NCBI GenBank assembly: GCA_022559845.1
Contig: CM040126.1
Coordinates: 224,260,641-224,324,640 of the forward strand
From: Amorphophallus konjac
Lineage: Eukaryota; Streptophyta; Magnoliopsida; Alismatales; Araceae
Direction of reading: 5' to 3'
Length of the DNA stretch: 64,000 nucleotides
Part shown: one piece after another, positions 34,538-47,267 of the stretch
How positions within the stretch are numbered: the first letter of the stretch is position 1
How the letters are laid out: every line of letters starts with the position of its first letter
The notes under the pieces: model-generated
Told to the model about the DNA's origin: nothing
What the model saw: only the letters and a program-made list of their open reading frames with translations
Databases searched by the model: none
Translations under genes and position numbers: made by a program

Positions 34538-37500
34538 TGTCACGCCCCGAGCGCGGAAGATACCCGGAGACGCGTGACGAGTTTATATCAATCATGTCAA
34601 TCAGAGTGGTCGTGTATTCGACACAAAGACAGAGATGCGCAAAATAGCAAGATAACCCAAACCTTTATTTCATAATAGACTATTACAAATCCAATACTCT
34701 GTTTAATAAAAAGAAAGGTACATAGTTGACTTAAGAAAATAGGAAAAAGACTAGATGACACTTGGACAAGCTCTAGCTCTTTCACTCTTGACCATTCCCA
34801 TCCGATTGACTTCCATCGTCGTTGGACTTACCTGAAAAGTATAAAGGGACAAACGAATGAGCGAATGCTCAGTAGGAAATTATATCTCAAGTACTAGCAA
34901 GGGGTTTAAGTAATTACATTTTCATGAATGCAATAAAGCTATGCATGCTCGCATAAAATGACAAGATAGAGAAAATGTAATATCAAGGAATTAAGATGGA
35001 CAAATCATGAACTTTCAATAAGATAACAAGACATTTGAGATATTCAAGCAAGTACATTTAACAAGTCATGTCAAGAACTTTGGCTATCATGTAGCAAGCA
35101 AGTAAATTACCCTTTTTCGGGCCACGCATTTCATGTCAAGTCAAGTACGATTCAAGTACAATATTTTGTGTGGAATGTCCAATCTAGAAAGTAAAGTACT
35201 CGGTATAATGCCAGATACCTTATCATTTTAACTCCCATGGGCACAAGTACTTTCGGGTGCTCCTCCAGGACCAGATCGGGCCCTATATGCGCAGGCATTT
35301 ATCATGTGTTTTTGACATCCACTCTTATATATATATAGCCAATTTTTGAATTTCAATAATCAAGCTTGTAGACATGTATGACAACTTTTGACAGAATGGA
35401 GTCCAAAAATATGACAAAGGACATAGAATGGCGATAATAACGGTATAATCACGATATCGATAAAACTAGGTAGAATATGGTTCCCTTAACTTGGGTACCA
35501 TGACAAATCAATATGGACATTCTTTATATAGAATTGAGGTCCACATGAACAGTATATCAAAGGTAAGATACCCTCATTCTTATCATAGAATTGAGGTGTA
35601 CAAGAATGACATGATATGGCATGATATCATCATCCCATTAAGAATTTCTTATGATATACTCTTTGTATAATCATAAGGGCCGGTATACCATGTTTCTTTA
35701 GAGTGACATGGCATCAATGGTGTAATGGGTTTTTAGGGTACAACCAGGTCAGTCGGCCATGAGGGAATCCAAGGCTACGAGGAGTCTTACGGAGGTCTCT
35801 ATGACTAACTCGCTAGTCCAAAAGAACGGAATGTCCAATGGAGAGCTTGTATGTCAATGAGAGTTGAGTGTGATCGATAAAACAATCGTGAAACGTGGGA
35901 CTGTACTCACGGAATGGAGAATAGTGCCGATATATATATTATATAACATATGAAACCATCGGTTAACAGAAACAGTGGAAAATCAGTTTTACAGTAAAAT
36001 AACGACTTAATCAGAGTCGTTTTTCAAGTAATTAACGCCTAACAGAAGGGCGTTTACACATGTTCCATTTTGGCAGAATTTTTAATAATTCAAAAATTTA
36101 TCTAAAACGCGCCCTGGACAGGGGCGTTTCTTTGCAATGAGACGACTACAGTAGCAGGCGTCTTTTTATTTACAATATTTTACAGAATATATTTATTTTC
36201 AGAAATTATCAATAACGCACCCTTGGCAGGGGCGTTAATCATTAAATTCTTATTTTTACAGAATATATTGTTCGGGATTTTAACAGAAACGCGCCCTAGT
36301 AAGGGGCGTTTATTTTCAATTCACGCCATGTGATGGGGCGTTAACACATGGAAAACGACCTTGTCTAGGCCGTGAATTCAAGAAATTTCAGAAATTATCA
36401 TGAACAGGAAGAAATAAATTTCAGGATAACAATCATATCATCATGATAGGAAAATTGGCAGGAATTCACAGGTAGAGTCATGCAGTATATTAGTCTTGAT
36501 ATTCCATATAAAAGGAATTTTTAAACCGTGAACGATTATTAATTTCAGGTAATTTCATGGAATTAACGCCTGTGTTCAGGGCGTCAACTCTAGAATTGAC
36601 GACCTTGTCAGGGTCGTGTCTTGTAAAATAGCGCCCTTGACAGGGGCGTCTCTTTCAAAACATTGCAGAAAAACGCATTAAAACTATAATAAACCGTATG
36701 CATGTCATGCTAATATACATATATCTTAAATTATTTTATTTGGGCTACAGTGACTTGAGAAAACCTACCTTTAATGATGGACGAAGGTTTTGAATAGAAG
36801 ATGAATTCTGTTCTGACAGAAAATGAACTCTGTTTGCAATAGAGCCTTGATTTCTGGAAGAAGAAGAAAATTTAGAGGACGTTGATGAAGAACAATCGTT
36901 CTTCCCATTATACCCAAGCTTCCTCCGGTTGCAGGCAACCTGCAGAAGAAAGGAAGAGGAAGGGTCAAAAGCATTGATGAAAAATGAAAGGCATGGGAAG
37001 AAGAACTCACTGTTGTTCTTCACGACGTCAAGGTTTCTTCAACCTGTAATAGAGGAAGAGGAAAAATAATCAATATTCTTCCCGTATTAGGGAAAGGGAA
37101 CTACAAGGAAAACTTACTGTTCTTCATCATACCGTAGCAGAGAGGATCGATCAAATGGTTTTAGGGCTTGGGTGATCAAAGGTATTTATAGGATTTTGGG
37201 TGTCCTATTAGAGTTAGTGTTCTAGTGGAAGTAATGCTTCCAATATAGAGTCCTTACCCTAGTAGATACTTACTAGATTAACATAATCCTTCCCTGGATA
37301 AGCTCCCGTGTCGAACGGAACTCGAATGGAATTAACGACTTTGGTCAGGGCGTCGATTCTTGAATTGACGACCTGGTTCAGGTCGTTTCTTAAGAAGCGC
37401 CTTGTATCGGGGCGTTCCTTATTTTAAAACACGCCCAAGATAGGGGCGTTTCTTGTCCTTACCGTTTTTGACGTTGGAATTTGACGCCGTGAGGTCAGGG

Positions 37501-37650
37501 CGTCACTTATTGAATAACGCCTTATCTAGAGGCGTTTCTAATTTGAATAGCGCCTTTATCCGAGGCGTTATTTTATATTATTTTATTTATCTATTTATTT
37601 GATTTATTTAAAATCTTTATTGTTATTAATATTTTATCAGGGTTGCTACA
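34538..37650 (-). mobile_element. Tekay element 5' LTR
   Basis: This LTR is 3113 bases, nearly identical to 26813-29930, with the same arrays (36000-36375, 36563-36650, 37330-37575), TATA box and conserved blocks. Confidence 0.93.
36000..37575. repeat. Inverted-repeat arrays in Tekay 5' LTR
   Basis: The same units as in the 3' LTR lie in two clusters, 36000-36650 and 37330-37575. One unit near 36325 (CACGCCATGTGATGGGGCG) has lost a pairing base seen intact at 28600. Confidence 0.85.
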
Positions 37651-38060
37651 CGGTTACTATCGGCACCCCGCCCAAAACCTTTACGGTTATGGTAGACTTC
37701 ATCGTGATCAAGGGGATGACGGCATACAACGCCATCTTCGGCCGAGACATTCTCAGCTGAATGAAGGCGGTGCCCTCTACCTTTCACCAAAAGATGAAGT
37801 TCCCAACCAAGTATGGCGTGGGGGAAGTTCGAGGTAACCAGGCATTGGCCAGATGGTGCTATATAGTCTTGGTTGATGCCGCTAGGCCGGAAGGGAAGAA
37901 TAAAAGGGTAAAGGGAGCTGAAGAGGGACCCGCAACATCTGAGCCTAGCGGTGAGTTGCTAACGGTCTTCCTTAACGGTGACCCGACCTTAGGAGTAAAG
38001 ATTGGAGCCGAGCTACCACTTGAGGAACAGGAGAAATATAAAGATTTCCTTGCACAGTAC
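37651..38060 (+). pseudogene. Tat protease, 3' half, and protease-RT linker
   Basis: After the repeated CGGTT the Tat protease continues with TIGTPPKTFTVMVDF, AYNAIFGRDIL, a stop at 37757, then [20 protein letters not shown], and a linker with [13 protein letters not shown]. The frame runs to the AGTAC at 38056-38060, where the solo LTR is inserted, and resumes at 40815. Confidence 0.85.
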
Positions 38061-38924
38061 TGTGGACGCACTTTCGGGACATTGCTCATTTTTTATTAGT
38101 TTATTCGTCCTTTTATTCGTTTGTTCAGTTTATTAGTGCGGGGGCGTGCCAGTCACCTAGGTGACGATTTATGCGGGCTTGAAAGAAGCCCATGGTGCGC
38201 TCGATCTGACTAATCAGACAATTGTGTGTATCGTGTCGGGACTGAGAACCCATCGTACCATAAAGGCTACGACGTTAATTACATCCCCTCGGAGAGGAGA
38301 AAACCCTTCATTAATCACCGGGAAAGGGGGCCCTACAGCCTGAGATTCATAATAACGGAAGCGAGAGCCAAAACCTCAGATTGTGTTTAAACAGACCTCG
38401 CGACGGGGCGTAAACGTTCATAGATGCATGCATGTCGGTCACTAGCGAACCATTTCTTGTTCGGATAGAAGTCCGCGTTTGTAGCGTAAGAGACAGTGAC
38501 AAACCGTACAAATGTCTATCGTGAGTACGGCAAGTTTAATACAAGTGCGGGATTAGATCCCGATATATATATCGGTCACTAACTGACCATTCATTTTTCG
38601 GACGAGAGTCCACATTTGAAGCATCGAAGGCGAAGACAAAGCCATACGGATGTCCACCGTAGGTACAGCAAGTTTAATATGAGTGCGGGATTGGATCCCG
38701 GTAAAGACGGGTCAAATTGATGAACTATTGGCACGAGATGTGTTCGGATCATGACCATGTCGGGGATTCTGAGGTCCACAACCGATACCATGGGGCATCA
38801 TTGCTTTTCTCTTCACGCCCAGTCCGGGGAAGCGAATTGTTAAGTGTAAAGTCCGAACTCGCCAACGTGCACCCTCGCACTCGAATCAACTTGCGCGGTC
38901 AGGTCGCGGGGTTCAAGAGATGGC

Positions 38925-39140
38925 TTAAAATGGCGCACAAAGGTGAAAGAGATGGCTTAAAACGGCACGCCCTTAATACGGCGCGCCCTAAAGTATAAAC
39001 ATCGCACCCCAAAGTTAATCCGACGCGCTAAGACCGCGCCAGTTTAGGGCCCAAGGGGTTCGAATGGATTATGAGTGTAAGGATAAAACGGCGTGGGGGG
39101 GTACCACGCCGGAAAATGGCGTGCAGGGGCGCGTCGGATT
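38925..39140. repeat. GGCGCGCC-type motif cluster, part 1
   Basis: Repeated GGCACGCCC, GGCGCGCCC, GACGCGC, CCGCGCC and GGCGTG...CACGCC half-sites lie next to TTTAAG or TTTAGGG words. GGCGCGCC is itself palindromic. Confidence 0.6.
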
Positions 39141-40224
39141 AGGGCAGGTTCGATTGATTTGAAAGACCAAGTGATTTTCTTGGAACTTTGATGTTAATTG
39201 AGAATATTACAGAGTTTATTCAGGTCCCAAATGTTCTGTAGACATGGCCAGTCCAGACTTATGTGAGGTTCTTATTTAAGCATAGTCCAAAATAGACTAA
39301 GTGTTTAATCAAAAATTGGGCAGCACCTCCCCATGACCAGAGGGTTGCGGGGGCGAAGTGGAGACAGTCCCACAGCATCTGGGGTATGCTCCTTAAAGTC
39401 GGGAGTGCCAAATGGTGACCGGCAGACTTCAATGGAGGGAAACCCCGAGGGCTAGCCTACGAGGGGCATCAACACTCCACGAGTTGAAGATACGATTAAA
39501 AGGGACAGATGTTTGCCCAGCAGGGCCATGAATGTTCATCCTTGCTACGGGTTCCTCCGAAGGCCATCCTATGGATAAGTAAGCTTCGAAGCACCCTGGA
39601 TGAGCAAAAGATGAGAGGGAAAGCAGAGACGAAACAAACAACCGTGCTTGCCAAAAGACCTTCTGTTTATTCATCCGCCAAAGAAGGGGGAAAGGGGTTT
39701 TAATACAAGGAAGTTCATCTCAGAATGAGACGGAATACATTGCAGGGGGAGGAAGAAGATACGTTGATGGAGGAGGGGAAGAGAGCATAAGCTACTCCCC
39801 CTCCGACTCACCTCTCGCTGGACTCTCCTCTCTCTACCTCTGGCTCTCTTCTCTCTTTTCCTTCTTCTCTGTTGGCTAGTTCTCTCCCGAGCTCCCGAGA
39901 GCTCTCTTATGGTGGGTAGAAGAACCCCCCAAGCCGTCTTCGTTCTACTCACCGAGGGAGCTCTCTCCCTCTTTCTTCTTTTTGTTCTCCAATCGTGCAG
40001 GATGCAGGGGAGGGTTCATCTGGGGAAACAAACCTCTCAAAAGCTTCTTTCTCCCCGACCAAAGACCGCGGCCTGTCGGTAGAGGAGTTGGTAGTAGGAT
40101 TTTCTGACTTCCAGGGGTCATCCGGCGGATTATCGAGATGTTGTCGGGAGACTTCTCAGCTTCACGCAACTCTCGGTCCATCTGTCTGCGGGAAACAGGG
40201 GGCCAAAAGCAGAATGGGATGACT

Positions 40225-40430
40225 TTGGGCTAAACTGGCGTGGGTTTGTGCGCGCCAGATTAACAATTCAAAGAGGGGTTTGAATAGTAAGGCATGAATA
40301 GTGACACGTGAATAGTGATGCGTGCCAGTTTAAGGGGCTATGCAAGGGAGCGCGCCGTATTAACATCCAAAGAGGAAGGAGCGCGCCGATTTAAGGGGCG
40401 CGCCGGTTTAGGTGATGGTCGTGCCCGTTT
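40225..40430. repeat. GGCGCGCC-type motif cluster, part 2
   Basis: Copies of GCGCGCCGATTTAAGGGGCG-type units and GCGCGCCGTATTAA recur with about 25-40 base spacing. This is the same motif as at 38925. Confidence 0.65.
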
Positions 40431-40814
40431 TTGGCTTCACCTCAAGGTCTCGGCCATTCAAATGACCGCTTGTATTCCCAGAATGCTCCGGTTACAATGC
40501 ATTGCCTCCGCGGTGTTTGGTTTGAAGCCTTTGAGCCCCAGTTTAGGACTTCGGATGATTTTTAGCACATGCCGAACCCGTGTCCGAACTCTCAGGTTTT
40601 CTCTCGATGTGGGCTTCGGCACAGTCAGTTGGAGGCTTGCGGCCATGTCCTTTGCTTGAGGGGGCTCTATCTTGGACGGCAGGATATCAAGCACATGCTC
40701 GTCTCGTCCGGAGAGTGCGTAGGGTATATTCGGCCGTCCCATCTTCGACTTGCTCTCTCGAGTGTCAAGACGTACGCGCCGTATGATCTTCATCATCATT
40801 TTTTGACGTCCATA

Positions 40815-42264
40815 AGTACATCCAAGTCTTTGCATGGTCTGATGAGCACCTTCCCGAGATCCCGAGAGATGTGGTGATGCACAAGCTCAACCTCAACCCG
40901 ATAGTAAAGCCAGTACAACAGCGCAGGAGAAAGCATGCCCTAGATAAGCAAGCGGTCATCAAAGAGCAAGTCATCAAGGGGCAGAAGACTGACCTCTTTC
41001 ATCCGGTTCTGTACCCTACATGGCTCGCCAACGTCGTCCTGGTGCCAAAAGCTTCTGGGAAATGGCGGATGTGAGTGGACTTCACTGACCTCAACCAGGC
41101 TACCCCGAAGGATTGCTACCCGTTGTCGAGCATCGATCAACTGGTCGATTCAACCTCTGGCAACGAGATGCTCAGCTTCCTGGATGCCTACTCCGGCTAC
41201 CATCAGATCAGGATGGACCCGGAGGACATCGAGAAGATCACCTTCATCACCGACTTCGGCGTACATTGCTACACCCGGATGCCATCCGGGTTAAAGAACG
41301 TTGGAGCAACATATCAGAGACAGATCAACCACATTTTTGAAGGATAGCTCGATCGGAACGTTGAGGCCTATATTGATGATATGCTCGTCAAGACACCGAA
41401 GGCCGAAGACCACCTCGCCGACTTAGCCGAGACCTTCAACACCCTCTTGAAGTGCAACAACAAGCTCAACCCCCGCCAAGTGTGCCTTCAGAGTCAGATC
41501 CGGGAAGTTCCTTGGCTTCCTGGTCACTCAGCGTGGAATTGAGGCCAACCCCGACAAGGTCTAGGCCATCTTGGACATGAGGCCACCTACCTACATCAAG
41601 GACGTCCAACGCCTAACGGGGCGCATTGCTGCACTCAACTGTTTCCTGTCTCCGGCGGCCGAACGATGCTTACCCTTCTTCAAACTATTGAGGGGACCTA
41701 AAATGGCATCAGCTACATTTGCCTGGGACGAGGAATGTCAGAAGGCGTTTGCTGAACTCATGGAATTCTTGGCCTCACCCCCGGTGCTGTCCAAACCAAT
41801 CCAAGGTGAAGCTCTACACCTCTACCTCTCGGTGACCCCTTCTACTGTAAGCTCGGTCGGCCTACCTGGGATATATTCGTTGATGGATCCTCCAATTCAA
41901 CAGGAAGCGATGCCGATATTCTCCTCAAATCCCCCAAAGGATCGGAGCTGCGGTACGCTCTGAAGTTCAACTTTTGGACGTCCAACAATGCCTCCGAGTA
42001 TGAAGCCATCATCTAGGGAACCAGGATGGCTCGACGACTAGGGGCCGAATGAGTTAGGATTCACACTGACTCCCAATTGGTCGCTAGCCAGGTCAACGGT
42101 GAATATGAAGCTCAGGAAGGACAAATGGTCAAGTACCTCCAGGCGGTCAAGATGATGGCCCAACTCTTCGAGAGCTTTGAGGTAGTTCGAATAGCCCGGG
42201 AGGAAAACTCCCGAGCGGACGCCCTCTCTCGACTGGCCTCCTCGCCCGACCCCGCTAGTACATG
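40815..42264 (+). pseudogene. pol: Tat reverse transcriptase and RNase H (degenerate)
   Basis: The reverse transcriptase begins after AGTAC and runs through VIKEQVIKG, YPTWLANVVLVPKASGKWRM, then a TGA at 41072 in place of the usual Cys codon. It continues with VDFTDLNQATPKDCYPL and the catalytic AYIDDMLVKT near 41370, with stops at 41345 and later frameshifts around 41490-41560. RNase H follows with DIFVDGSSNS near 41875, NNASEYEA near 41987 and IHTDSQLVASQVNGEYEAQE near 42060, the pattern of the additional archaeal-type RNase H of Tat elements. Multiple lesions show an old copy. Confidence 0.88.
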
Positions 42265-42439
42265 ATCGATCTTCCTCGAAGAGCTCGGGCAACCGAGCAT
42301 CGAATCCGAGCTTATGACTATTGACCCGGCACCCTCAAGCGACTAGCGGACCGCCTACATATTCTGGCTCCGGGATTCTTAAGAGCCCACCGACCCTCGG
42401 GAGGCTCGGAAGCTCAAGTACCAAGCTCAGCATTTCGTC

Positions 42440-43579
42440 ATGCTGGATGATGCCTTGTACCACAGATCTTTCTCCGGTCCCCTCCTCAAGAGCATCAGCA
42501 TCGACGAAGCCAGCCGAGCAGTTCATGAAGTACACGAAGGCATCTGCGGAGCGCACCAAGGAGGAAGATCGCTCGCAAGGATCTTGCTATGGCAGGGTTA
42601 CTGGTGGCCCACTCTCCAACGTGATTGCTTGACCTATGTGCAGAAGTACGATCGATGTCAGTGCTTCGACCACCTGATTCATCAGCCCGCTCCGGAGCTC
42701 ATCACCCTTGCCGAGCCATACCCTTTCGCTCAGTGGGGGATCGACATTTTGGGGCCGTTCCCTACGGCTCAAGCTCAGAAGAAGTTCATCATCGTCGCCA
42801 TCGATTGTTTCACCAAATGGATCGAGGCCGAAGCCACCACCAGGATCACCGAAGCAGTCGTATGGAGTTTTGTTTGGAAGTCGATCATCTATCGCTATGG
42901 TTTCCCCCGAGTGATCGTGAGCGATAACAGTCGATAGTTTGATTCTCATTATTTCAGAGATAGATGTGCCGACCTAAACATTCACAACCACTTCACTTCG
43001 GTAGCCCACCCTCAGGCTAACGGACTGGTCAAAAATGCCAATAAGACTATCTTAAAAGGCATCAAAACCAGGCTCGGCAAAGCCAAGGGAAGCTGGCTCG
43101 AGGAATTTCTGAGCGTACTATGGTCGCACCAAACTACTCCGAGAACGGCTACTAGTGAAACGCCTTTTCAGCTGGTGTATGGCACGAAAGCTGTGATTCC
43201 ATTGGAGGTCAGCAATCCCTCTCTCCGAATCGTCTACTTCGAGCCCGAGGTAAACGAGCAGAAATTGCGAGAGAACCTCGACTTGGCGGATGAGATTCGA
43301 GAGATTGCAAGCATCCAAGCAACGGAATACCAACGGCGCATCACTCGATACTACAACACCAGAGTCTGAGATAGACACTTCCAGCCAGGAGACTTCATCT
43401 TGAGGAAGGCCGAAACATATCGACCACTAGAGGCGGCGGGGAAGCTAGCCCCTACCTGGGAAGGTCCCTACCGAGTGGTCGAGAAGCTCAGGAAAGGAGC
43501 ATATCGATTGTCCACCATGGAAGGAACAGCCGTCCCTCGGACGTGGAACACGACAAATCTTCGAAAGTTCTACTATTGA
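42440..43579 (+). pseudogene. pol: Tat integrase (degenerate)
   Basis: The zinc motif (HEVHEGICGAHQGG, then C..C in YDRCQC) is followed by the core with WGIDILGPF (first Asp) and VIVSDNSR (second Asp), then a stop at 42937. The segment that normally reads GQVE has GLVK near 43026, so the third catalytic acid is replaced by Lys. After another stop at 43367 the C-terminal domain has FQPGDFILRKAE and WEGPYRVVEKL and ends near 43577. Even without its stops the enzyme would lack its DDE triad. Confidence 0.88.
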
Positions 43580-44640
43580 ACATTTGACAAGCATACACAT
43601 GTAAGCGAAATAGAATAATCACCATTCTTCTCTTCTTATTAAACTTTGATGTACATCAAGAAGGCCGTAGCCGATATAGTATACATGTATAAAAAATTAC
43701 ATCCCCTGGTACTATAACGTGAGCAGAACGCTCGACCGACCCAGTAGGCACTCCCACGTCTAGCCACTGACTCTGCCTCGTGCAGAAACTGGCTCGGATA
43801 AGGGATCGCCGGCTTCATTGGTTTGAGAAAGCTCGGAGGAAAGGTGCCAAAGGGATTGGAAGGACAACAAAAAAGAAAAAGAGGTCGACCCGAAAGGTGA
43901 GGAATCTTGAGAGAGCTCCCTCCCTAGGCAATGGGATCGACGGTGGAAAAAGGGGCGGGGTGACAGTGAAAGAATGAAGCTGGACGAGCTTCATTCTCCC
44001 CTCAGAAGAGTGTCGGTAGGACAGGGACAGGAAGGCGACATGCTCTAGCATGAACCTTCCCCCTGATTGACCCCCGACTGACGAACCCTCTTCCTGACTG
44101 AAACAATAGGAGCTTCCCTCCTATCGTCATCTGCATCATCATCTTCTGAAGCGCCCTCCATGCCCCACCGAGACTAACAGTACAACACTTCGCGGAAGGA
44201 AAAGAAGGAGAAAACCGCCAGTGATGGCCTTAAGCGACGAAAGGAAAAGGAGATGCCCCTCAGACCTTTTATAGGCCGAAGGGGGAGCTGATCGCCTGAA
44301 ATGACTCTCCCCTTTACAAAACACGCTAAAAAGACTTTCCCTGAGATGGTTACCTCAATTCCCGACACCCCCCCCAGCGGGACACGCGAAGCGGCAAGTC
44401 ATTAAGGGTGGCATGAAAAATGGAAAGGTGCCAGCGCCATGTCAGTTATTTGATAGATCGGCGCACGCAAGATCTGCAGAAAATTGGCGCCTTCTTCAAA
44501 CGATTGCGTATACGGTAGTCAAATCACACCAAAAGCGGTAAGAAATAGTCAATTCAGCTTTCAATACTACCGTTATTATAGTTTCCAAAAAAGCCTTACT
44601 CAGCTACATACAAAAAAGAAAGAAAAAAGAAAAGAGCTAT
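43580..44640. other. Tat spacer between pol and antisense ORF
   Basis: About 1.06 kb of sequence without recognisable coding domains. Small ORFs at 43780-44370 show no family. The region probably holds the converging 3' ends of the sense and antisense transcripts. Confidence 0.5.
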
Positions 44641-44644
44641 TACA

Positions 44645-46926
44645 TCAGGCCTCGGGCCCATCTCCAAGCTCGACAGACAAGGCTTCTTCGACACCAGACG
44701 ATCTGCCCCCAGTGTTCTCAGCGACGGCCGGCCTAGACACTGACCCCAGTTGTGTGGGAACTGTCTCGGCCGTGTGCCCTCCCGAGGATGCTGGAGTTGG
44801 CGGTCGCTCGGACGGGACCGAACTCACCTCTTCACTCGACGTGTAGTGGGAAGAGTCAGTGGAGCCCCAATCCAAGTCATAGCACTGACCGGAAGGAAAA
44901 ATGAGCGTAGACGACTGGGCCTCTGCCTCCCGGACGGCCCGATCGTAGCCTTGAGAGAAGCCCTTCCGGAGTCCTCGTCGGCAGCCTGACTCGTAGTAGG
45001 GAAAGGCTGCCTGTTGCAGAGTTGCCTGGTAAGTCCATGAGCACCTATGTTGCTCGAGCGCTTCCTTCCCAGCCAGCTCCGCCTTCCCCTCGAGCTCAGC
45101 TATCCGCTGCTCTGACTCGGACAGCCTTCTCTCGGCCTCGGATAGCCTTCGCTCAACCTCGGTCCGCGAATCCTCGGCTGCCCAAACACAATCCTAGAGC
45201 CCCCCTCTCTCGGCCCTCCATTGGTCATCGCGCTCGACGTGGTTTCTGTGCTCCGACTCCAGTAGCTCACTCTTCCGGTCAACCATGCGACGAGTCTGGG
45301 CGAGCTACTCAGCCGAAGACCGAGCCTCCGCTTGGCTCGACTGCACTAGCGCTAGAGCGGGGCCATCTCACGGTGAAGGTCCCCAAGATCGATGGTCAGA
45401 CGCTCGACCTTCCGATCAAGCGCATCGCGGGTCCATGATAGAGTCTCCCGCTCAGACTTCACCCGAGCATACGTATCCACTGCTTCAGCCCCCAGCTGGG
45501 CCAAGACCAGCCCTCCCTCTATAATCTTCTCAAACAGCGAAGAGGGGGGACCCATTCGGAATTTTTCCCGCAAGTCTCGAGAAGCTAAGCAATGGCACGC
45601 CCAGTACAGAGGAGCCCGGACACTGAAGGTGCTGGTACAGGGAGGGGAAGCTCTCACTAGAGCGGCCGGGATCGGGGCATCTCCCTCGAGCAATCCCATC
45701 CCGGGGGTCCCACCGGTTGGCTCAGTGTGAGCGGCCCCACCGCATACCTGCCTAGTTTCGGTCGGCTGAGATCGAGTCACCTCCCCCTGCGACCCTCCAG
45801 CCCCGATCGGATCAAAACGGACCCCCTCGTCTGGCGGCGCCTCAGCATCAGCGGTGATCCCTCCTTCATCGACCCCCTCTTGTTCAGTAGAGAGGAGAGC
45901 CGGTAGGGAGTCTCCTCCGGACGAACGGACAACCTCCTCCTTCCTCGCCCGCTTCTTCTCAGCAGATTGAGCCTACATTGAAGACCACAACAACTTGGCC
46001 ACGGGATCCTTGCGCTTGACCCCCCGGCGCTTTTAAATGTCATCCCGGGCCACCCGCTTGCCCTTGTCCCGGGCGCGAAACGAGCCCTCTGAAGCTTGAA
46101 GATCGTCAGGAGCCGATGCCTCATCTAAATCGATGATCTCCAATTCGGCCGACGGTGCCTCCTCCTCAACCGTTCGCCTCGTGTCTGAACCACAGATAGC
46201 AGACTAAGAGAAGGAAGGTTCTTACTCTGCAAGAAGGAAGACCAAGTTCCCGAACTCCTTACCTGTTGATGACAACACTCGAGCGAGGTAGCCCTGAATG
46301 TTGGAAGAAGTCACCAAATCAGTAGTCTTTTGGCGACTTTGCTGCAGGATGGCAGCCTCCTCTTCCACCTCCGGAGAAAACACGGTCTGCTTCGGAGGAA
46401 TGTTCGGGTGGAAATTGGGCGCCGTTGGGAAATTTCAGTCTACACCAACTGCCGATGGGCCCACCCAGAAATATTGCGTCTTCCACCATTAATGAGAAGA
46501 GTCCTTCGCAGAGAGGGACACGCAGCTCCTCCCCCGCTTCGCCTGAATATAGAAGAAGCCTTTCCCCGCATGAGGATGCTCCTTCAACTCAAAGAAGTAA
46601 TGGAAAATATCCAGCGAGGTGTGCACCCCACACTGGCCGCAGAGGAAAATAAAGGAGAAAATGAAGGCATAAGAGTTGGAGACCCGCTGGACAGGGGCCA
46701 GCCGATAGAACCGAAGCAACTCGGCAACAAAGGGATGAAGGGGCAGACGAAAGCCGCATTTCCACGCCAGGAGAAAGGAGAAAAAGAGGCTAGAATGAGT
46801 GGACATGCTAGACTCATGAGGCTCAGGCGCCAAGAACTGGAACCGCCAAGGCAGCCCGTATAGACTCTCCAGCCGCTTCACCTCAGCCTCCCCCAGCTCA
46901 TTGCAGAGCGACTCCGACGGCATCAA
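44645..46926 (-). pseudogene. Tat antisense ORF (Transposase_28-like, degenerate)
   Basis: On the minus strand, opposite to gag-pol, an ORF begins near 46926 with LGEAEVKRLESLYGLP, CGFRLPLHPFVAELLRFYRL, SNSYAFIFSFIFLCGQCGV and LDIFHYFFELKEHP. This is the domain annotated in plants as putative gypsy-type transposon (Transposase_28). After stops and frame changes, a low-complexity part with a basic cluster near 45960-46080 and a long coiled coil (about 45050-45560) follow. Tat elements are known to carry such an antisense ORF between integrase and the 3' LTR; its role is unknown. The copy at 63445 is the intact equivalent. Confidence 0.85.
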
Positions 46927-46971
46927 GAAAACCCTTGGTGCCCGTTCTTTCTGCCGCCCCTTAGCCTCAAG

Positions 46972-46976
46972 ATGAT
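46972..46976. other. Target-site duplication of solo LTR (left copy)
   Basis: ATGAT precedes TGTAGTGCCCC and is repeated at 50198-50202. Confidence 0.9.
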
Positions 46977-47267
46977 TGTAGTGCCCCAGAATTTTTTATA
47001 AATAATTTTCTAGAATTTATAAAGGCCTAAATATATTAATAAATGAATTCTAAGACTAATAAGTTATCATAGGCCCAATTAGGTTGAATAATTAACCAAG
47101 CCTATTTACACATCATCTAAAAGGGTTTAAGGCCCAAAACTATTAAGTTTGGCCCATATTCTAGAAGGTTACTTAGCTTATTTAAGGATAAAAATGAATT
47201 ATATAAATAATAATATGGAAAAATGAATAAAAGAGTTTTATTTATTTGAAACTCTATATACGTTGAA

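Larger units (their letters stand above)
26813..37650 (-). mobile_element. Nearly complete Tekay-lineage chromovirus (Ty3-gypsy)
   Basis: The element is 10838 bases, flanked by perfect CGGTT duplications. Two LTRs of about 3.1 kb differ at only scattered positions (for example one base fewer near 35268), so the insertion looks recent. On the minus strand the order is 5' LTR (37650-34538), initiator-Met primer site, gag, protease, reverse transcriptase, RNase H, integrase with a chromodomain-like C-terminus, polypurine tract, and 3' LTR (29930-26813). Two in-frame stops and one frameshift disable it. It lies in the protease gene of the Tat element. Confidence 0.95.
38061..40814. mobile_element. 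Solo LTR (unassigned family) in Tat linker
   Basis: This insertion of 2754 bases has the target duplication AGTAC at 38056-38060 and 40815-40819. Its termini are TGTGGACG and CGTCCATA, inverted apart from a mutated final CA. It contains no coding domain, only small ORFs, so it is a solo LTR. Omitting it leaves the Tat reading frame continuous across the site. It carries repeated GGCGCGCC motifs (38925-39140 and 40225-40430) and a CT-rich tract near 39790-39970. Orientation is not determined. Confidence 0.85.

Noticed and set aside
43580..44640. Possible further gene between Tat pol and antisense ORF
   Set aside because: Only short unrelated ORFs on both strands; no conserved motif.
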